DNA of 64,000 nucleotides from Stercorarius parasiticus (GCA_013396915.1 VWZL01002036.1:348577-412576), one strand, 5' to 3'; counted from the stretch's first letter, positions 26,401 to 39,400 are shown. Numbers and translations are program-made. The notes: a model not told the origin generated them from the letters alone.

Positions 26401-27214
26401 ATGTGCTTGTGTAGTTTCTGGCCAACTGAACGGCAGATCACGGTGGGTCCCTGCGTGTCAGGTTGTTGCAGGGCATGCACGGGTCCTTACCAGAGGGGCT
26501 GATGGAAGTGGAGTCTCCTGGGGAGCACGGGCGCCCCAAGGGGATGCGCAGCAGGGCTATATCCCGTTTGTGTCCGGGCTGTTCCACCCTCCAGATAGAA
26601 GCTATAGAAAACTATCTTTCTCCTGTGACTTGCATCGTGGTTGTAATTTGTGGGATATCAAATAGATTTTAGGTCAGTTGATTATTGTCAAATGTTTGGA
26701 CTTTTTACTAGAAGCACGATGCATTCTAGAAACTCCTGGTATTAATTCAGGACTTCAGATAAACTAAGCACCTTCAGAGACGGCTCTACAGCTTCTGGAT
26801 GTGTGTCATTTGGTAAGGGCACTGCTTGAACATGATGCAGCTTTGTGTGTCTGACCTCAAAATGCAAGTGCTCTTTTCTAAGTGTTTGCTGTGGGCAGAA
26901 ATAACAGTACGGCAGCCAATATTGCTGACCACAAGCCATTTGCTTCATAAACACACATGCATTTTGAATTGTAGGGTATATAGTTGAATATTTTACTGGT
27001 GCTGAAGAGAGATTGAAGTTATATTATTTTAATTTCACCCTGTAAAAGCACTGATGGTAGAGTAGCATTAGGACAAGGGTTTTTTGGACAAGGGTTTTTC
27101 AGGCAGTGATGGGCAAGACAAGCACTGGAAACGGTTCAGTTATATTTATGTGAAAGGTGCTGGTCATGCACAGAGGCTTGAGAGCAATACATTCACAGTG
27201 GTGTATGAGCAAAA
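20426..27214. other. Intergenic DNA, no gene recognised
   Basis: AT-rich with a strand-asymmetric G/T-rich low-complexity patch at 25370-25465 and a GC-rich patch at about 26430-26580. No coding exon or RNA gene was recognised on either strand. Confidence 0.65.
25370..25465 (+). repeat. G/T-rich low-complexity tract
   Basis: The plus strand is built almost only of G and T (TTGTTGTTGTTG-like runs and GGGTTTGG motifs). It is a simple, strand-asymmetric tract with no known function. Confidence 0.7.
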
Positions 27215-27382
27215 CAGAATCACAGAATGGTTCGGGTTGGAAGGGACCTTAAAGATCATCTAGTTCCAACCCCCCCTGCCGTCGGCAGGGACACCTCCCA
27301 CTAGACCAGGCTGCTCAAAGCCCCATCCAGCCTGGCCTTGAACGCTTCCAGGGATGGGGCATCCACAGCTTCTCTGGGCAAT
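27215..27382 (-). mobile_element. CR1 LINE 3' end, reverse orientation, truncated
   Basis: On the plus strand it begins AGAATCACAGAATGGTTCGG and runs through GGTTGGAAGGGACCTTAAAG, the reverse complement of the CR1 3' end with its ATTCTGTG tail. It stops at the block reading GCATCCACAGCTTCTCTGGG. About 170 bp remain. Confidence 0.93.
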
Positions 27383-29050
27383 AGTGGTGTGCTTTGCTGC
27401 CCAAAAACCTGTGTAAGCCGTGGGTATGAGGAGGACACTGACCTGGGCGCTGCAGGAAGTTCCTGAGTTTCTTGCTATTTAAGTAGTGGTTCATTTATAC
27501 ATACTTCTGGAAACTAAGTTCATGCTGAACAACTTTGTTTAATTTTTCATGATGAATAGTGTCGTTGCTTCAGTGAAGGCCCGTTTCAAAATGAAAGCTG
27601 TTAAAAGGTCAAATGTAGTTTATAGCATCATTATTCACCTCATGTGCTGGTTCTTTGGGAAGCGCATTCAGACACCTGATTGTTGCAAAAATATTTTTGC
27701 AAAGCAAAAGCTCTTTTTCTACGTGCTAGAAATGTTAGTTTTGAATTCAAGTGAAATACATTATTTTACTAAGGCTGCAGAGCAATGCATGAAAAACAGA
27801 TAAGACTAGTACTCTGTGTGTACTTTGATTTAATAAAGCCCATTTTCCTTTTGGAGGTACCTTTCTTGGCCTCCCGCCTTTCTTCCTCAAACAAAAATCT
27901 TTAGCTACACATAGCTTACCAGCTTAAGTACACTTTAAAAATGGTAATTTAAAAGCCCTGTATAGCCAAAATAGCTCTGTTCCGGAACCACTCACAGCAT
28001 GGTCTTTAAAACAGAACACCCAGCTACTAAGCTGTTCTGTGTCACCTCAAAACATCTGCTGGAAAACAAGGCTATAATAGATATATTGTTCTCAGATGCC
28101 CTTTTTTCTTTGTTGTTAAGTCTTGTTAAATAGCCTGTATTTCATTTCAGTAGAATAGGGCCCTTTTCTCTTGCAGTAGGAAAAACTTTCCTCCAACAAG
28201 GGTATTTCTGTATGTGTGCGTGCCTGTACTTTCTTCTACTTTTCTTTTAAGAAACTCCAATTAAGAGCTAATCTAACTCAAACGGTGGCTGTTTACTCCT
28301 CTCAGCCATTTCTTTCCTACCGTGCATATGGCTCCCTACTTCCTTCCCACTCCTTCGGTTGCACCGATGCTCTCACATCGCTCTCTGAAAAAGGAGGGTG
28401 TTCACGCGCGGGGCTGTGGTGCGTTTTCCCTTTGATCTTTGTATCGTCAAGTTGAAAGTCTGCCCCTCTCTAGGTTCTGTTCTTCATCCACAGCCCTCAA
28501 AGCAAGTACTGTGGATTTCTCCTGCAAACATTCCTTCTTCTGAGGTCCATGGAGCAAAAACGCTGTCCTATGGAGGAGATGCCCAGACCAATTTGGTGCT
28601 TACACTCTGGCATTGGCTTCCACCCACGACTCCCCTGCCTCCTCTCCTTAAAAGTAGCATGTAAAATAAGATGAACTACGCCTGTTCTACAAGGGAGCTC
28701 TGTAGTTGCTTTTAGGTCCGCAGGTCTAGAAATTTAGAAGGTAAAAATAGAAACTAAAGGTAGCTTTGAGGTTCAGAGAGCTCGTAACCCAAGAGGACCC
28801 TTTGGAGGTAGTCAGCGGAGAAGGAATCTCCTGTGCCCTTTCTTTTTTATTCATCCTTTGATCAAGAGTGTTTGCCTCTGAAATGGCAAAGTTTAAAGAC
28901 TATCTACAAAAGCGTCTGCTATGAACCAGCCCCTGAGAAACGACTGTATCTGTAGGCAAATTGGAAATAACATTTCCGCTGCCAGATGAACTTTCAGACA
29001 GTTAAATTCTGATCACAGTGGGAAAAGGAAAATGAACACCAAGTTATGAA
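27383..29050. other. Intergenic DNA, no gene seen
   Basis: Mixed-composition sequence to the right of the reverse CR1. Frames of up to about 90 codons (28216-28664) look random. Nothing recognisable. Confidence 0.65.
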
Positions 29051-29057
29051 AAACACT

Positions 29058-29063
29058 TTTATT
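29058..29063 (-). terminator. Poly(A) signal AATAAA downstream of the unassigned exon
   Basis: Minus-strand AATAAA about 340 bases after the TGA of the 29.4 kb frame. It is followed by AGTGTTTTTCATAACTTGGTG, rich in G/T, as expected of a downstream element. It has weight only together with the exon candidate. Confidence 0.3.
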
Positions 29064-29398
29064 AAAAGGAAAAAAAAAATCTATTTCAAGTTGATTGCAT
29101 TCCATTTTAAGTATGGCTCATAATACCCATCTACTAGTCAGGTTTAATGTAAATAGCAAGTAAAATTACTTGATGTTATCTGATTAGTAATAATTTTATT
29201 TTAATTCACATCATCATGCCAACACTTTTTCCCATTTTAAAAAGAACTGACCTATTGACTTCTTAAATTTAGACACGTTTGGACCTTTCAAGTATCAAAT
29301 ACAATAAAAGTCCCGGCTTAAGGAAGGCAACACATCCACCTAATTGTAACTGTGATATGGAAAACGTTAAGATTCCTAAAACCACGTATTGTATTTAA

Positions 29399-29672
29399 TC
29401 ATGAAAGCACTGATGTTTCTGATGAGTTTTGATGAACTTTGGGATGAACAAAAGAACACATAAAACAGTAGTAAGATATTGCAGGTAGATATTCCTTGGC
29501 TATTGGTCTTTCATTGTTTTTCAAGAATTTGATCCGTGTAGAACTGCATATCCTTGTAGAAGTAACAGTCTCTCCAAAAGACTTGGGACCCTGATTGTGT
29601 GCATCGCAAGGCAGCCCGTTGGCATAAAGTGATGTTTCCTTCTGCTTCCTGTCAAAATAGCTGTCATGGTAT
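29399..29672 (-). other. Unassigned exon-like reading frame on the minus strand (possible terminal exon or pseudogene piece)
   Basis: On the minus strand a TTTTGCTACAG acceptor at 29673-29683 is followed by 90 open codons from 29671 down to a TGA at 29399-29401. The product starts YHDSYFDRKQKE and contains LYANGLPCDAHNQGPK and KNNERPIAKEYL; composition is mixed and protein-like, with no membrane segment. The frame needs a phase-2 junction, and no start codon opens it, so it would be a last exon. A poly(A) signal follows at 29058-29063. I do not recognise the family and found no upstream partner exon. An overlapping frame starting ACCATG is also open for 49 codons, which weakens the case. It could be chance, a lineage-specific gene, or a decayed gene. 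Confidence 0.25.
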
Positions 29673-29701
29673 CTGTAGCAAAAGATTATTTTAGTTTATA
29701 G

Positions 29702-32700
29702 TCAACTTCTGTCTGATATATGGACCTGGTTAACATTTTGTTTCCTTTCCAATAAAAGCACAGCAGGATCAACCCTAATGTTCTTAATATCTGCCTTTTT
29801 TTTGGTGATTTATTGCCAAACCACTAAATCTTTTGTATACCCTCGAAGCTTTAGACAGTGAAACTGTAGCTGTGGCACCAAACAATGTGCAAGATCTGAG
29901 AGCCACCTGTAGTCATTTGAACTGTGTTTTCTTTGTGCTTACAGCTTCTGTTGACAACAGAGCTGCAAATACTCTTTGCATAGGCGGCACTCATTTTTCC
30001 TGTTTTTCAGTACTATGTCTAAATACGTGCATTTATTCTCTAATTCCTTGCTAGCTGATTCGTCTAGTGAAGAATGCTGGTGTGTCCCCAGTCTCATCCC
30101 TGGCTCAGTGGGACGTGATTTTTTGGATGCTGGAGTCTCCCTCCTGGCTCTGTTTGACGGATGCTACCAACCGTGCATGGTCACTAGAGGTTCATGGCTC
30201 AGTGCCCTGCTCTGCTCCTGGCCATCCTCCTCTGGAGGAGAGAGATGACCCCTATCCTTGTACTATCCCCTGGGATGGGGCCCACCATTATTGCTGGGTC
30301 CCCTACTCATGGCTACTGTGGAAAGAGTGTGGGAGCCTGAACGCAGAGTCTCTGTAGGCTTGCTCAGCGATAGCGTTACTTTCTGTCCTTGCCTTTCATT
30401 TTAGGGGAGAATCTCCTTCCTGGACTTGTGCTGGGGTCCGTTTATGATCCTTCCCCTTCCCACACCTCTGACTGAGTGATCTCTACATCTTGATGCCTTG
30501 GGAGGAGCCTGATTCTCCCTCTTCCCTTTGTAAGACAGGCTGAAACCCCTTTGGTTACCAATCCTCACCAGTGGTCATGCTGAACAATGAGCCATTTAAT
30601 CTTTGACTGCTCCAGAGCTTTCTGTAAACCCAATAAGTTAGTCCCAAGCCCTGCCAGCCCCACGAACCCTTCCTCCTGCTTGTGTCATCCCAGCACCTTC
30701 TGATCTGGGCCTTCAGCTGGGAGAAGGAGGGTTGGCTCATCTGGACCTGCCTCTTTCATAGTCCCTCCTGGCCCTTACTGATGCCAGCCAAGTTCCCTAC
30801 CCAGGCAGCAACGCTTCCTGCGCTGTCTGGCCTTGGCCACAGCATTGGGCATTACTGAATGTTGCTCCTCAAGCTTCGGATGTGCTGGAGCTTGAGTAGC
30901 TGCGGTGTCCTTCCTGCAGAGCTGAGACCCAGGAGACCCAGGCTGCGCCCAGGCTTGAGCTCTGGCGGTCACGAGGTGGCAGACACAGCCCAAACTGTTC
31001 TCCAGTGAGCGAGGGAAGCTGAGATGGTAATTGAGGTGCATCTGCAAATTGCAATCAGTCCTGCCGCCCCTCTCCAGTTTTGCTTCCCTTGGGAGGAGGA
31101 GGGAAAAAAAACCCCAAACCAACAAATCTGTTTGAGAAGTTGGACTTGGAGACAGTGGCTGCTCACCTACAAACTTCGTTAGGATGCAGCTGCAGATACG
31201 GAAGTCGTCTTACACTTAGGAGCACTACGCATGATCAGAAAAATTTGGAATACTGTGTATGGAAGGGGTAAATTTTTGGGAATCTGTAAAAACACTTGAA
31301 CAAAACGGAATCCTTTTAATGTAACAATTTTAAGAGAAAGGAAGGAGGAGACTAGAGTAAGATTGCCTTTCAGTGAATACCCTTTGAGGTCTGTAACTTC
31401 TCTGTTGTCATCGTGAAAAAAAATCTCTATATATGTAAACAATCTGAACATCAAAATGTGAAATATTAACAAAATGATAAAGGCATTTGTCCTTGATTTC
31501 TTACTGTGAAAATTTCCAAAGAATGCAGTCTGGGTTTCGTCCTTTCTGGATCCGAGTCAGCCAGAGTTGCATTTATTTTCTTAGCACTGTTTTCATTCCC
31601 AAAATGATGTTTATTAGAAATAGGTAACAGAAAGCAAGGTCATCTTGTGCCAAAAGATTCTTCTAAATCTGAATGTGGTTTTGCTCCAGGAACTTTAGAT
31701 GTACAAATATTTCTGTGGGTTTGGGAAGGGAACTAGCTGTTTCCTTTGAGGTATCAATACGAGCATTTTGGGGCTAAATCCTTGTCTCTGCTGGGACACT
31801 GGAACAGGTTTCTAAGGCCTTTATGTAATGTAGGGCTCAGGCCAGTGCTGATGAACGGACTTTAAAAACTGTCAGGCTTTGTAGAAAGCCTGGCTAGGAC
31901 ACTGGTGAGCTTGGCTCTTGAAGCCCGGATCCTGACCAGATGGAGACTGCACGCTGGGAGGCCAGGCCAGGAGAACAGCAGAGCAAATTGCTAATGACAC
32001 CTAAAGGAGGAAAAAAAAATTGAAAAACGTCATGGATTTGGTGTTCATGGTTTGACTGCCACAATTATCAAACTACATCAGTTTTCATCAGGTTTTCACT
32101 GACTGTTTGACTAAGCTGGATCCTCTCCTAAAGTATAGGGACTGTGCTTTTGATCATTGGTATTCCAGTGAATTGAGGGGGAGAGGTAAGGAAAAAAAGA
32201 CAGAAACTCAATTCTAACTAATATGAGAGAGATTTTATCATTTTAAAAAAATAATGAACTTGCTCTACATAAGGGTGACCTCTTCTTGGTTCACCTGTTT
32301 TCGTGTTGGGCCCTGAGCCTGTAGGAATTAAACTTTTCCAGAGAGGGGTGAGTGCGGCTAAAGATGTGAGCGAGCACTCTTCTCCCAAGAGCCCTGAGCT
32401 GATAACAACAGTGATTCTTCTTGCCCTGTGCAAGGCAGGTTAAAGGACCAGATTCCTACCCTGGGGAGAAACGTGGTCTGGAGAACCATCAGAAAGCTGG
32501 TTACGTGGCAGGTGAAGATTTGTACGATTTCCCAATAAGAGCTGCAGAACGGTCTCACAGCATACAATCAGGGTCTACAAAGCCAGTGTGTTTATCTCCT
32601 TTGAGATACTCCTGAAGGATTTCCAGTTTTTTGTTTTTTCCTCAGTTTTCTCCTTCAAACTAACAGATATCCCTCATATGGTAAAGGTGACTTCAGGCTG

Positions 32701-35060
32701 ATGGAGACATAAAACCCACAGAAGGTGATTTATACAGTTACCCTCCCTGTGTCATAGTACCTGTGTCGTACCCTCCCTTCATGTTGTTTGCTTTCAAAGA
32801 ACCCATCAGAGCACAGTCAGAGTGAGGGAAGGCCGGCCAAGGCTTTTTTCACTGGGAAGAAAAAAAGTATCCCGAGTACTGCAGCTGGACAGACTATGCC
32901 AGGTAGGAGTAGGTGTCTTTCCCTGAGAGTTACCCGTTCAAAACACGTCTGAATGACCAGGGCCCATGGCTGGTTAATGATGTATGGGAAACGGACCGAT
33001 GTTCTAGTTCCAAGGGTGACTTCGTGTCCCAGCTGGAGCTCAGTAGTGTAGCAGCCAACAGTCCCAGGAAAATGAAGTGAGAGGGATCCTCGTAGAGGAC
33101 TGGAACGTACTGTTAAGGGAATCTGAAGAAAATATTGCAGCAGCAGTGTGTCACTTCATTCATGTAAGAAAAGAGGGGGTTTATTTCAGTGCTAGCAAAA
33201 CTTGCAATACAACAATTAGCTTTGCTACTATACAAGCTCTACACAAAAAAACCGTGTACTTGCCAGTGAAACGTTTTGTGCCATAACCTGTTATCTTTGG
33301 CTGATGTCTCTCCCTTGGATGGTTTTGTGACCTGATCTGATTAGTCTTCGTTGGGGACACATAATGGAAAACACCGAGGCATAAAAGAACAAGCAAACCA
33401 GGTAGGAAGACCCCAGCTGTATGGGATTTATAAATGACAGAAAAATGTTGCCCTTATTCAATCGATTTCACATGGTGCATATTTGTGGTCTAGAAGAAGT
33501 GTATAAACATAGTTATTTGCACTTGAAACAGATAAAAACTCTATGTATGTGTTGACTTATTGTTTAAAAAGTCTTTTGAGAGGCATATAACAGACTGAAT
33601 GCTTGGAGTCTATTTTCAAATCAATGTAATACTATGCTTGCATTGTAGTAAACGTTTCGGAGCAGAGCTCCTCATGCCATTCACGCAAAAGGTGCCAAAT
33701 TCAGCACCTTATACAAGGTTTTGCCATTACCCTCCTTGTTAGAGATGCAGTAAGAACCAAGAAAAGTTTTCCATTGCAGCTTACTGTCCAAATGGTCCTA
33801 GTTCATTTCGGGGAGTAAATTAAACAGCCCAGTGAAGTCCACCACAAAAAAAAAAAAATTATTTGAGCTGACCTGTGTAATTTTACACCCCAAAAATGAA
33901 GTAGCGGTAATCCCATTCTTTGTTGAAACTAAATCTTCAGTATACTTTCAAAACCTTTGAATGTCTGTATGTAGAGTGAAGGTATTATAAATTTATTTGG
34001 GGGAAGGAGGAAAAAGCTGGGGGGAATGGTTTTAGTTATAGGAAACAATATGGAGAATTATATTCGTATCAGGTTATTACTACTAAATCCAAACCAAAAT
34101 CTCCCAGCAAATATTGAAAGAATTCACACCAGTTCTTGTTAAGGGAAGCTACACACCCCTCTGGCACTCCACTTGCACCCAGGTTAATTTTCATCCATTT
34201 ATTTTCACGAGACACACGTAATAGAAGTAAGAATCTGGAGCAGTAAACTATAGTTACATTTGCATGTCCATGCTGAGGTGCTAAAAAGCAATTTTCTTTA
34301 AAAGCTTTTTGTATGTGATAGACCCCCTTGGATTGCCAAAAACAGAAATGCACATGCACAAGATGGGAAGACTGAAGTAGGACTCGGGACTGATAGTCCT
34401 GAGGCTTTTCGGGATATGTCAGGTTTCACAGGTTGAAGATCACTCCTCCATCGCCAAACCGAGAAAGCCAACCTATGCAATTAACAGAAGGAGCTGGGAT
34501 AAATTCAATAAAACACTTCAAAAATGTAAAATTTGGTCCTGCTTGGTTTTCAGAAGGGGAAAGACTCTGGCAGATGAAGGGAAAGCTACAAAGTTTATAA
34601 TTAGAACTTCAAATTCTTATGGCAGTTGAACCACCTAATGGTTTATAATTCTAGATAAAAATTTATGATGCATCGGTAGATTAAACAGCAAGATTTTGAA
34701 TGCTTTTGAAGGCAGGCATGCATGTCTCTGTGACATGTAACCACATTAAGAAGCACAAGATATTTGAATGTTTCTGAAAAAGACCGAGATTTCTACAGGG
34801 AGGAGGGTCACTAAACCGTTTCCAAACAAAACAGAAGCGGCTCAAATCATCTAATTACTCACTGCAAGAAAATGATTAACTTTCTCTCTGAAGTCATAGA
34901 AAAATCGTTGCTGCTGTGGCTAATTTTTCCATAAGCCTGGCACACTGACCAAGCTTGGCTTCCTATGAGCCAGAGCCATCTGCCAGCAGTGAGTGACATC
35001 TAACGACCCACCCAACCCAGGAGAGCAAGCGGGTCCCTGCACTGAGTGTCAGTAAACAAA
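29702..35060. other. Intergenic DNA with a GC-richer block, no gene recognised
   Basis: Between the unassigned exon and SCFD1. The part at about 30050-31110 is clearly richer in C, with CCTCCTGG/CCCTTCC-type runs, compared with its AT-rich neighbours; it may be an old element or conserved non-coding DNA. Frames at 30555-30740 and 30775-31125 (minus) were looked at and not assigned. The remainder is ordinary AT-rich sequence. Confidence 0.6.
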
Positions 35061-35089
35061 GGACAGGAGGCTGTTTCGGTTCAAGACCT

Positions 35090-35095
35090 TTTATT
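35090..35095 (-). terminator. Possible distal SCFD1 poly(A) signal AATAAA
   Basis: A second minus-strand AATAAA lies about 1.3 kb after the stop codon and is followed by a T/G-rich stretch (TTTGTTTACTG). It could end a longer 3' UTR, but AATAAA occurs often by chance in DNA this AT-rich. Confidence 0.3.
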
Positions 35096-36189
35096 TCATG
35101 TCTGCAGAACTTAGTTGTCATAACTTTGGAGTTAGTTCCTACGTACCCACTTACAAACTTATTACTCCTAGGGCTGCTTCAGTCAATGCACTGGACTAAC
35201 CACGAAGCAAGTCCATTTTGGACTCTATCGCTTAAGTAAAAGGTGAAGTGCTGCACTTTTTTCAGCTCCAGTCTTGGAGCTTCATATGCGGAGTGGTGCT
35301 GGATCTGTAACTGGTAACGAGAGCAGTGTTCCTATTACCTGAAATACTGATGTGTTTGGGGAAAAAGCTGCTATTTTACATTCCATTCAAATTGATGTAA
35401 ACACCGTCAATCCTAGCAAAATTTTCTTCTAACATAGGAAGGAAATCTTGGTTTGTATCAGATAGCATTGTACTACTAAGGGCATTTACATTAAGTGGTG
35501 GTCTGCAGAGGTTTCTTTCCCTCATTCTGCTTGTTTCCTTAATTATATCATGAGGTTCTCTGAACTACTAAACTGCTCCTACCTAATGCAATTGTCAAAA
35601 AGTGAATTTTAAGTAAGTGCTTATAAACCATTAAGAGCTGCTCTGTGGGTATGACTTGGTTTCTTCCCAAACAAAACAGTCAAAGCAGTTACAATAAAAA
35701 GTGCAGAATAAAATTATTAAAGATTTCACTGTTTTACAGTTTGAAACTGTGACTGTGTAGGTGAGCAATTTTCTCTTAACCGTAAGAGAAAAGCTAAATT
35801 ACTGTATCAGGAACTTGTACTGAAGGCAACTTCAAGCACGTCTTTGGCCCATCAAGCAAAGACTGCACAAATCTAAGTACAAGTATAATGACTTTGGTAA
35901 AATAAAAGGGTAAGAACTAGAAGCAGTAGTTCTCTTGCACCAAGGCTGTTTGTGGTCCCAACAGGCAGTTTTGTCCTTTCCAGTTGTGTTAAATAAAGAC
36001 AGTCTGGCTTTCAAGAAGAACACATCTCCTAAAGACGGACTTGACCTTTTCTTCAAGCTATTGCTTTGTTTACTCTAACACAAACTATACATCTAAGGAC
36101 TTGAAAATGCTTTTCAGTCAGCTCTGCCATATGCCATAGCTAATACTGCATTTAAAAGGTAATAACGCGAAACTGACCCCCACCAAAAA

Positions 36190-36383
36190 TATAGCAGGTT
36201 TTAAGGTTTATTTCCGAAGTGTTGATATACACTGTATTAATTACAAATTTTTTTAAAAAGTTATTATATTAGTGAAATGAGTTTAAGTTTTAATATAATG
36301 ACAAAATTATAGATATGAAGATATCTGAATGTTGTAACAATTCTTTGTTGTCACGTTGCCATCCAGGTAATGGTGTTTCAGTC
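36190..36383 (-). other. SCFD1: SCFD1 3' untranslated region (short form)
   Basis: The region runs from the SCFD1 stop codon to the expected cleavage point downstream of the AATAAA at 36207-36212. It is AT-rich. The left boundary is an estimate, placed 10-20 bases past the signal. A longer form reaching about 35.07 kb is possible. Confidence 0.6.
36207..36212 (-). terminator. SCFD1 poly(A) signal AATAAA (proximal)
   Basis: The minus strand has AATAAA about 170 bases after the stop codon. About 20-35 bases further on (36177-36190) comes a G/T-rich run reading TTTTTGGTGGGGGTCAG, a good downstream cleavage element. The spacing fits a working vertebrate poly(A) site. Confidence 0.7.
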
Positions 36384-36407
36384 TTATTTCTGGCCGAGTT
36401 GGGACAG
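36384..36407 (-). CDS. SCFD1: SCFD1 terminal coding exon (LSQLGQK stop)
   Basis: After acceptor CCTGTTCAG the frame reads LSQLGQK and ends in TAA at 36384-36386, matching the exact human C-terminus. Only 24 coding bases are in this exon; the rest is 3' UTR. Confidence 0.96.
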   Translation of the reverse strand: MSQLGQK

Positions 36408-39400
36408 CTGAACAGGAAGAGACAGAAAACCATTAGGTTGCTCATCTCATTCTTTCAGTCAAACTAATATCCAGTAGGCATTTCTGTCCTATAAGCTTTG
36501 GTTGTTCCTTACAACTGAAAAGTACATTGGTAACAGAATATCTAATGCACGCCCTCACAGGAGGGGATCTGAGCTTCGCATCTTAAGACCTGAATGAATT
36601 TCAGAGGTAAAGGTTCGGCGTACGCAGTCAAGTCAACAAAAAAGTTAATTAAGCTCACTGAAGAGTTAGAAGCTGCTAAGTATGATTTCTTTCCTTCGAG
36701 TGCAACAAGAATAAATTTAGTTCTTAAAAATGTAGTGTTGAATAACTCTACATATAGTGTTGAATAATTCAACAATAATTCTCATCTTAGTAGGAAGTAA
36801 AACCATAGGTGGTGACAGCTCCTGAAGGGCTAGTATTTGCTGTGAATAATTTTTATTTTGCATTTGTATTGGAATGAGGCATGGAGAAGTAATGGCAATG
36901 ATAACACTTTTAACAGCATTAAAAGATTGATTTTAATACAGGTATGGACAACCTCAAGCTCCCACTAGGCCAGTATTTATAAGTATCAAGATTTAGGACA
37001 AAGGTTTCAAGATCATAGTTGAATAGCAGTTTTTAACTTGTGTAAGTCACTATAGAATATCCTGGAAAGACAGGCTATTTGTGGAAAGCACCACGAACCG
37101 AGTCATTTTTCTTTTTATTAGGATTTATGTTAAAGCTATTATTACGAACTTGTTCACCTGCATTACCCGTGAACTCACATTGACAATACAGGCCTTCAAA
37201 AGTTAATTAAAAATACTGACTCCAAACCCCCATATCAAGCAAGAGAAAATGGATAACAGTAACTTGTATTAATCTTTCAATATTTTTAAGTCCATGGAGA
37301 GATGTAAAGGTAAATAAGTCAAAACACAATTACAGAAGTGATAAACATTACAGAGATCATCAAAGGTACATACCTGTTTTATAAACTGCGTAGCATTAAA
37401 AAGTTCACTGCAGCCATACAAGACATGTTTGCCTTGTTTACCCTAAAAAAAAAAACAAAAGCCAGGAAGAAACCAAGTGTTTAACACAGTAGCAGAAGTG
37501 GACTAAACTAATTGTACAGCAAAAAACCCCAATCTTGATGATGTATGTCCTACACTTTTGTCTAGAGAAAGAATAGTTGTTCCAGCAGAGAAAAAAAACC
37601 CTCTAATTAAACTGAAGTGGAAAATGAGAGACCAGACGCAGAAAGGAAGTGGAAACCATGGGGTATTTGACACAATTATATTCACTAGAAGGCTTAGTTC
37701 TTTGATGTATCTAAGAATGGCTTGGGGAAGGGAACAACCTTACTTGAGCAAACCCTACCCCCCAAAATAAGTGGGCACTGCTCTAAGAATAGTGACAACA
37801 TATTTACTGCTCCTGTTGCGTTAGAGTCCGAGAACTCCTATCTGTACTTCATTTCCATATAACAATGATAAAACCAGCATTTTTTTATAAAGGGATCCTG
37901 AGACAAAATATTCTGTAGATTTCAATCAGATGCATAACAAACCTAATTTGCAGTGAATGGTTTAATAGTGTTAGCTTGACAGTAAAAAGGCTGCCAAAGT
38001 ACTGTGTTAGCATTTTGGAAGTGAAAATCAGTTTATTTCCAGTGCTGGGCTAATAATCCCATGGTACCTCAAAGTTCAAGCACAGGCTTGAGAATTCTGT
38101 TTCACTGTTAAGTTATTTTGCATTTTCCCATATTAGCTACATAAAAATTACTTATTAAAGAGCAAAGTAGGAACATAAGCCTTGACAAAATGATTTTATT
38201 TCACATATATTACTTTCTGCTGAAGTCGCACAATTCGTAACAGAAGCAGATTCTAATTTAGCTGGTGGTCACATGCTAACTGGGGAGATGGTAAGCCTAG
38301 TTCAAGCCCTCATCTTTATTAATTTTGAATGATTTGTGGTAATAAACTATCCTCATTGCTGAGCAGGATCTTGAGCTTGCATCTTCCCACATTTCAGGCC
38401 AGTTTTCTTTAATCGGATGCCTGAACAGGTCTGGTTTTGATCTAAACTGGTGTTTTGACAGATTCTCCTTTCAGTAGCATGACTGAATAGCATTTGTTTC
38501 TGTCTAGTACCAACAAAAAAAAAAATCTTAAATGATACAAATAATCATGAAATGGGACTGCTGTCTTTCAGGCAGCTCTAAAATAAGCATTCGTGTAATG
38601 CTTCCAGCCTGTCATATGTATTCTTCTAAAAGTATGATTTTAAATAAAAGCATACACATTTTACAAGTTGATTAGTCTATTCAAACAAAGAGATATTTCT
38701 CCAATTAACGGAGCCAAGTAGAAAACGCTTAACATTTAAAAAAAAAAAAAACCAAACCAAAAAAACCTCAGTACTCTTCAAAGTCCAGTATTTTTTAATG
38801 AGGGAAAAACTATGCTGGATTTAATTTGTTTGTAATAAATGATAATGTCTATCACAGGTGGACTGGAACAGATTATCAAGCAGTACCTTTCTGACCATAC
38901 AGAAAAGGAAATTAGAGGACATGCTAAATTCTTTTGTAAATTCTTCCAAAACAGTATGCTAGTCTCCTCTTAGAGGCTCCCTATGGCATGCAATTTTGAT
39001 GACACATTTTCAGCATGTTGAACTGAACTTGGCCAATATATCTATTTTAAGGCATAATCTGCCTTACTGACATTATAAATATTTGCGTTTTGATGATGTG
39101 AGATAGTCCATCCTAGCACAGAAGTGCAATTAATTGGATTTGAGGGTTCCTCTTAGGTCTCCTACAAAAAAACGCAGAATGTCAAAGCTGAATGAACACT
39201 GCTTCCCGTTTTAGAAAGTTTTAAAATACTTTCCTCTGTGCTTTCAGAGGCAAAACTGGCAAAACAGATAGTGCTTAGAAAAATAAAGCAGTGAATAAAA
39301 TCTTTGTGGTATCTGCTTGCAAGAACAGAGCTGTTGATTTTTCTCTTTTTTATTCTGGAGGAAGACTGATTGAATATTAGAATAATTAATAAGCTACATC

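Noticed and set aside
28216..28664. Two overlapping 79- and 88-codon plus-strand frames
   Set aside because: Different frames are open over the same DNA, with no motif, no splice context and no downstream poly(A) signal of note.
30555..30740. 61-codon minus-strand frame starting MSQPSFSQLKAQ
   Set aside because: The composition looks protein-like, but it sits in a GC-rich block where stops are rarer, has no recognisable family and no matched splice sites.
1..35000. COCH exons expected from human synteny
   Set aside because: I looked on the minus strand for the LCCL motif and the FLIDGS-type von Willebrand A motifs and found none, so no COCH feature is called.
36749..36776. Repeated GTGTTGAATA with a TTGAATAATTCAA palindrome
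   Set aside because: It is short and lies in an AT-rich SCFD1 intron, with no sign of a conserved site.
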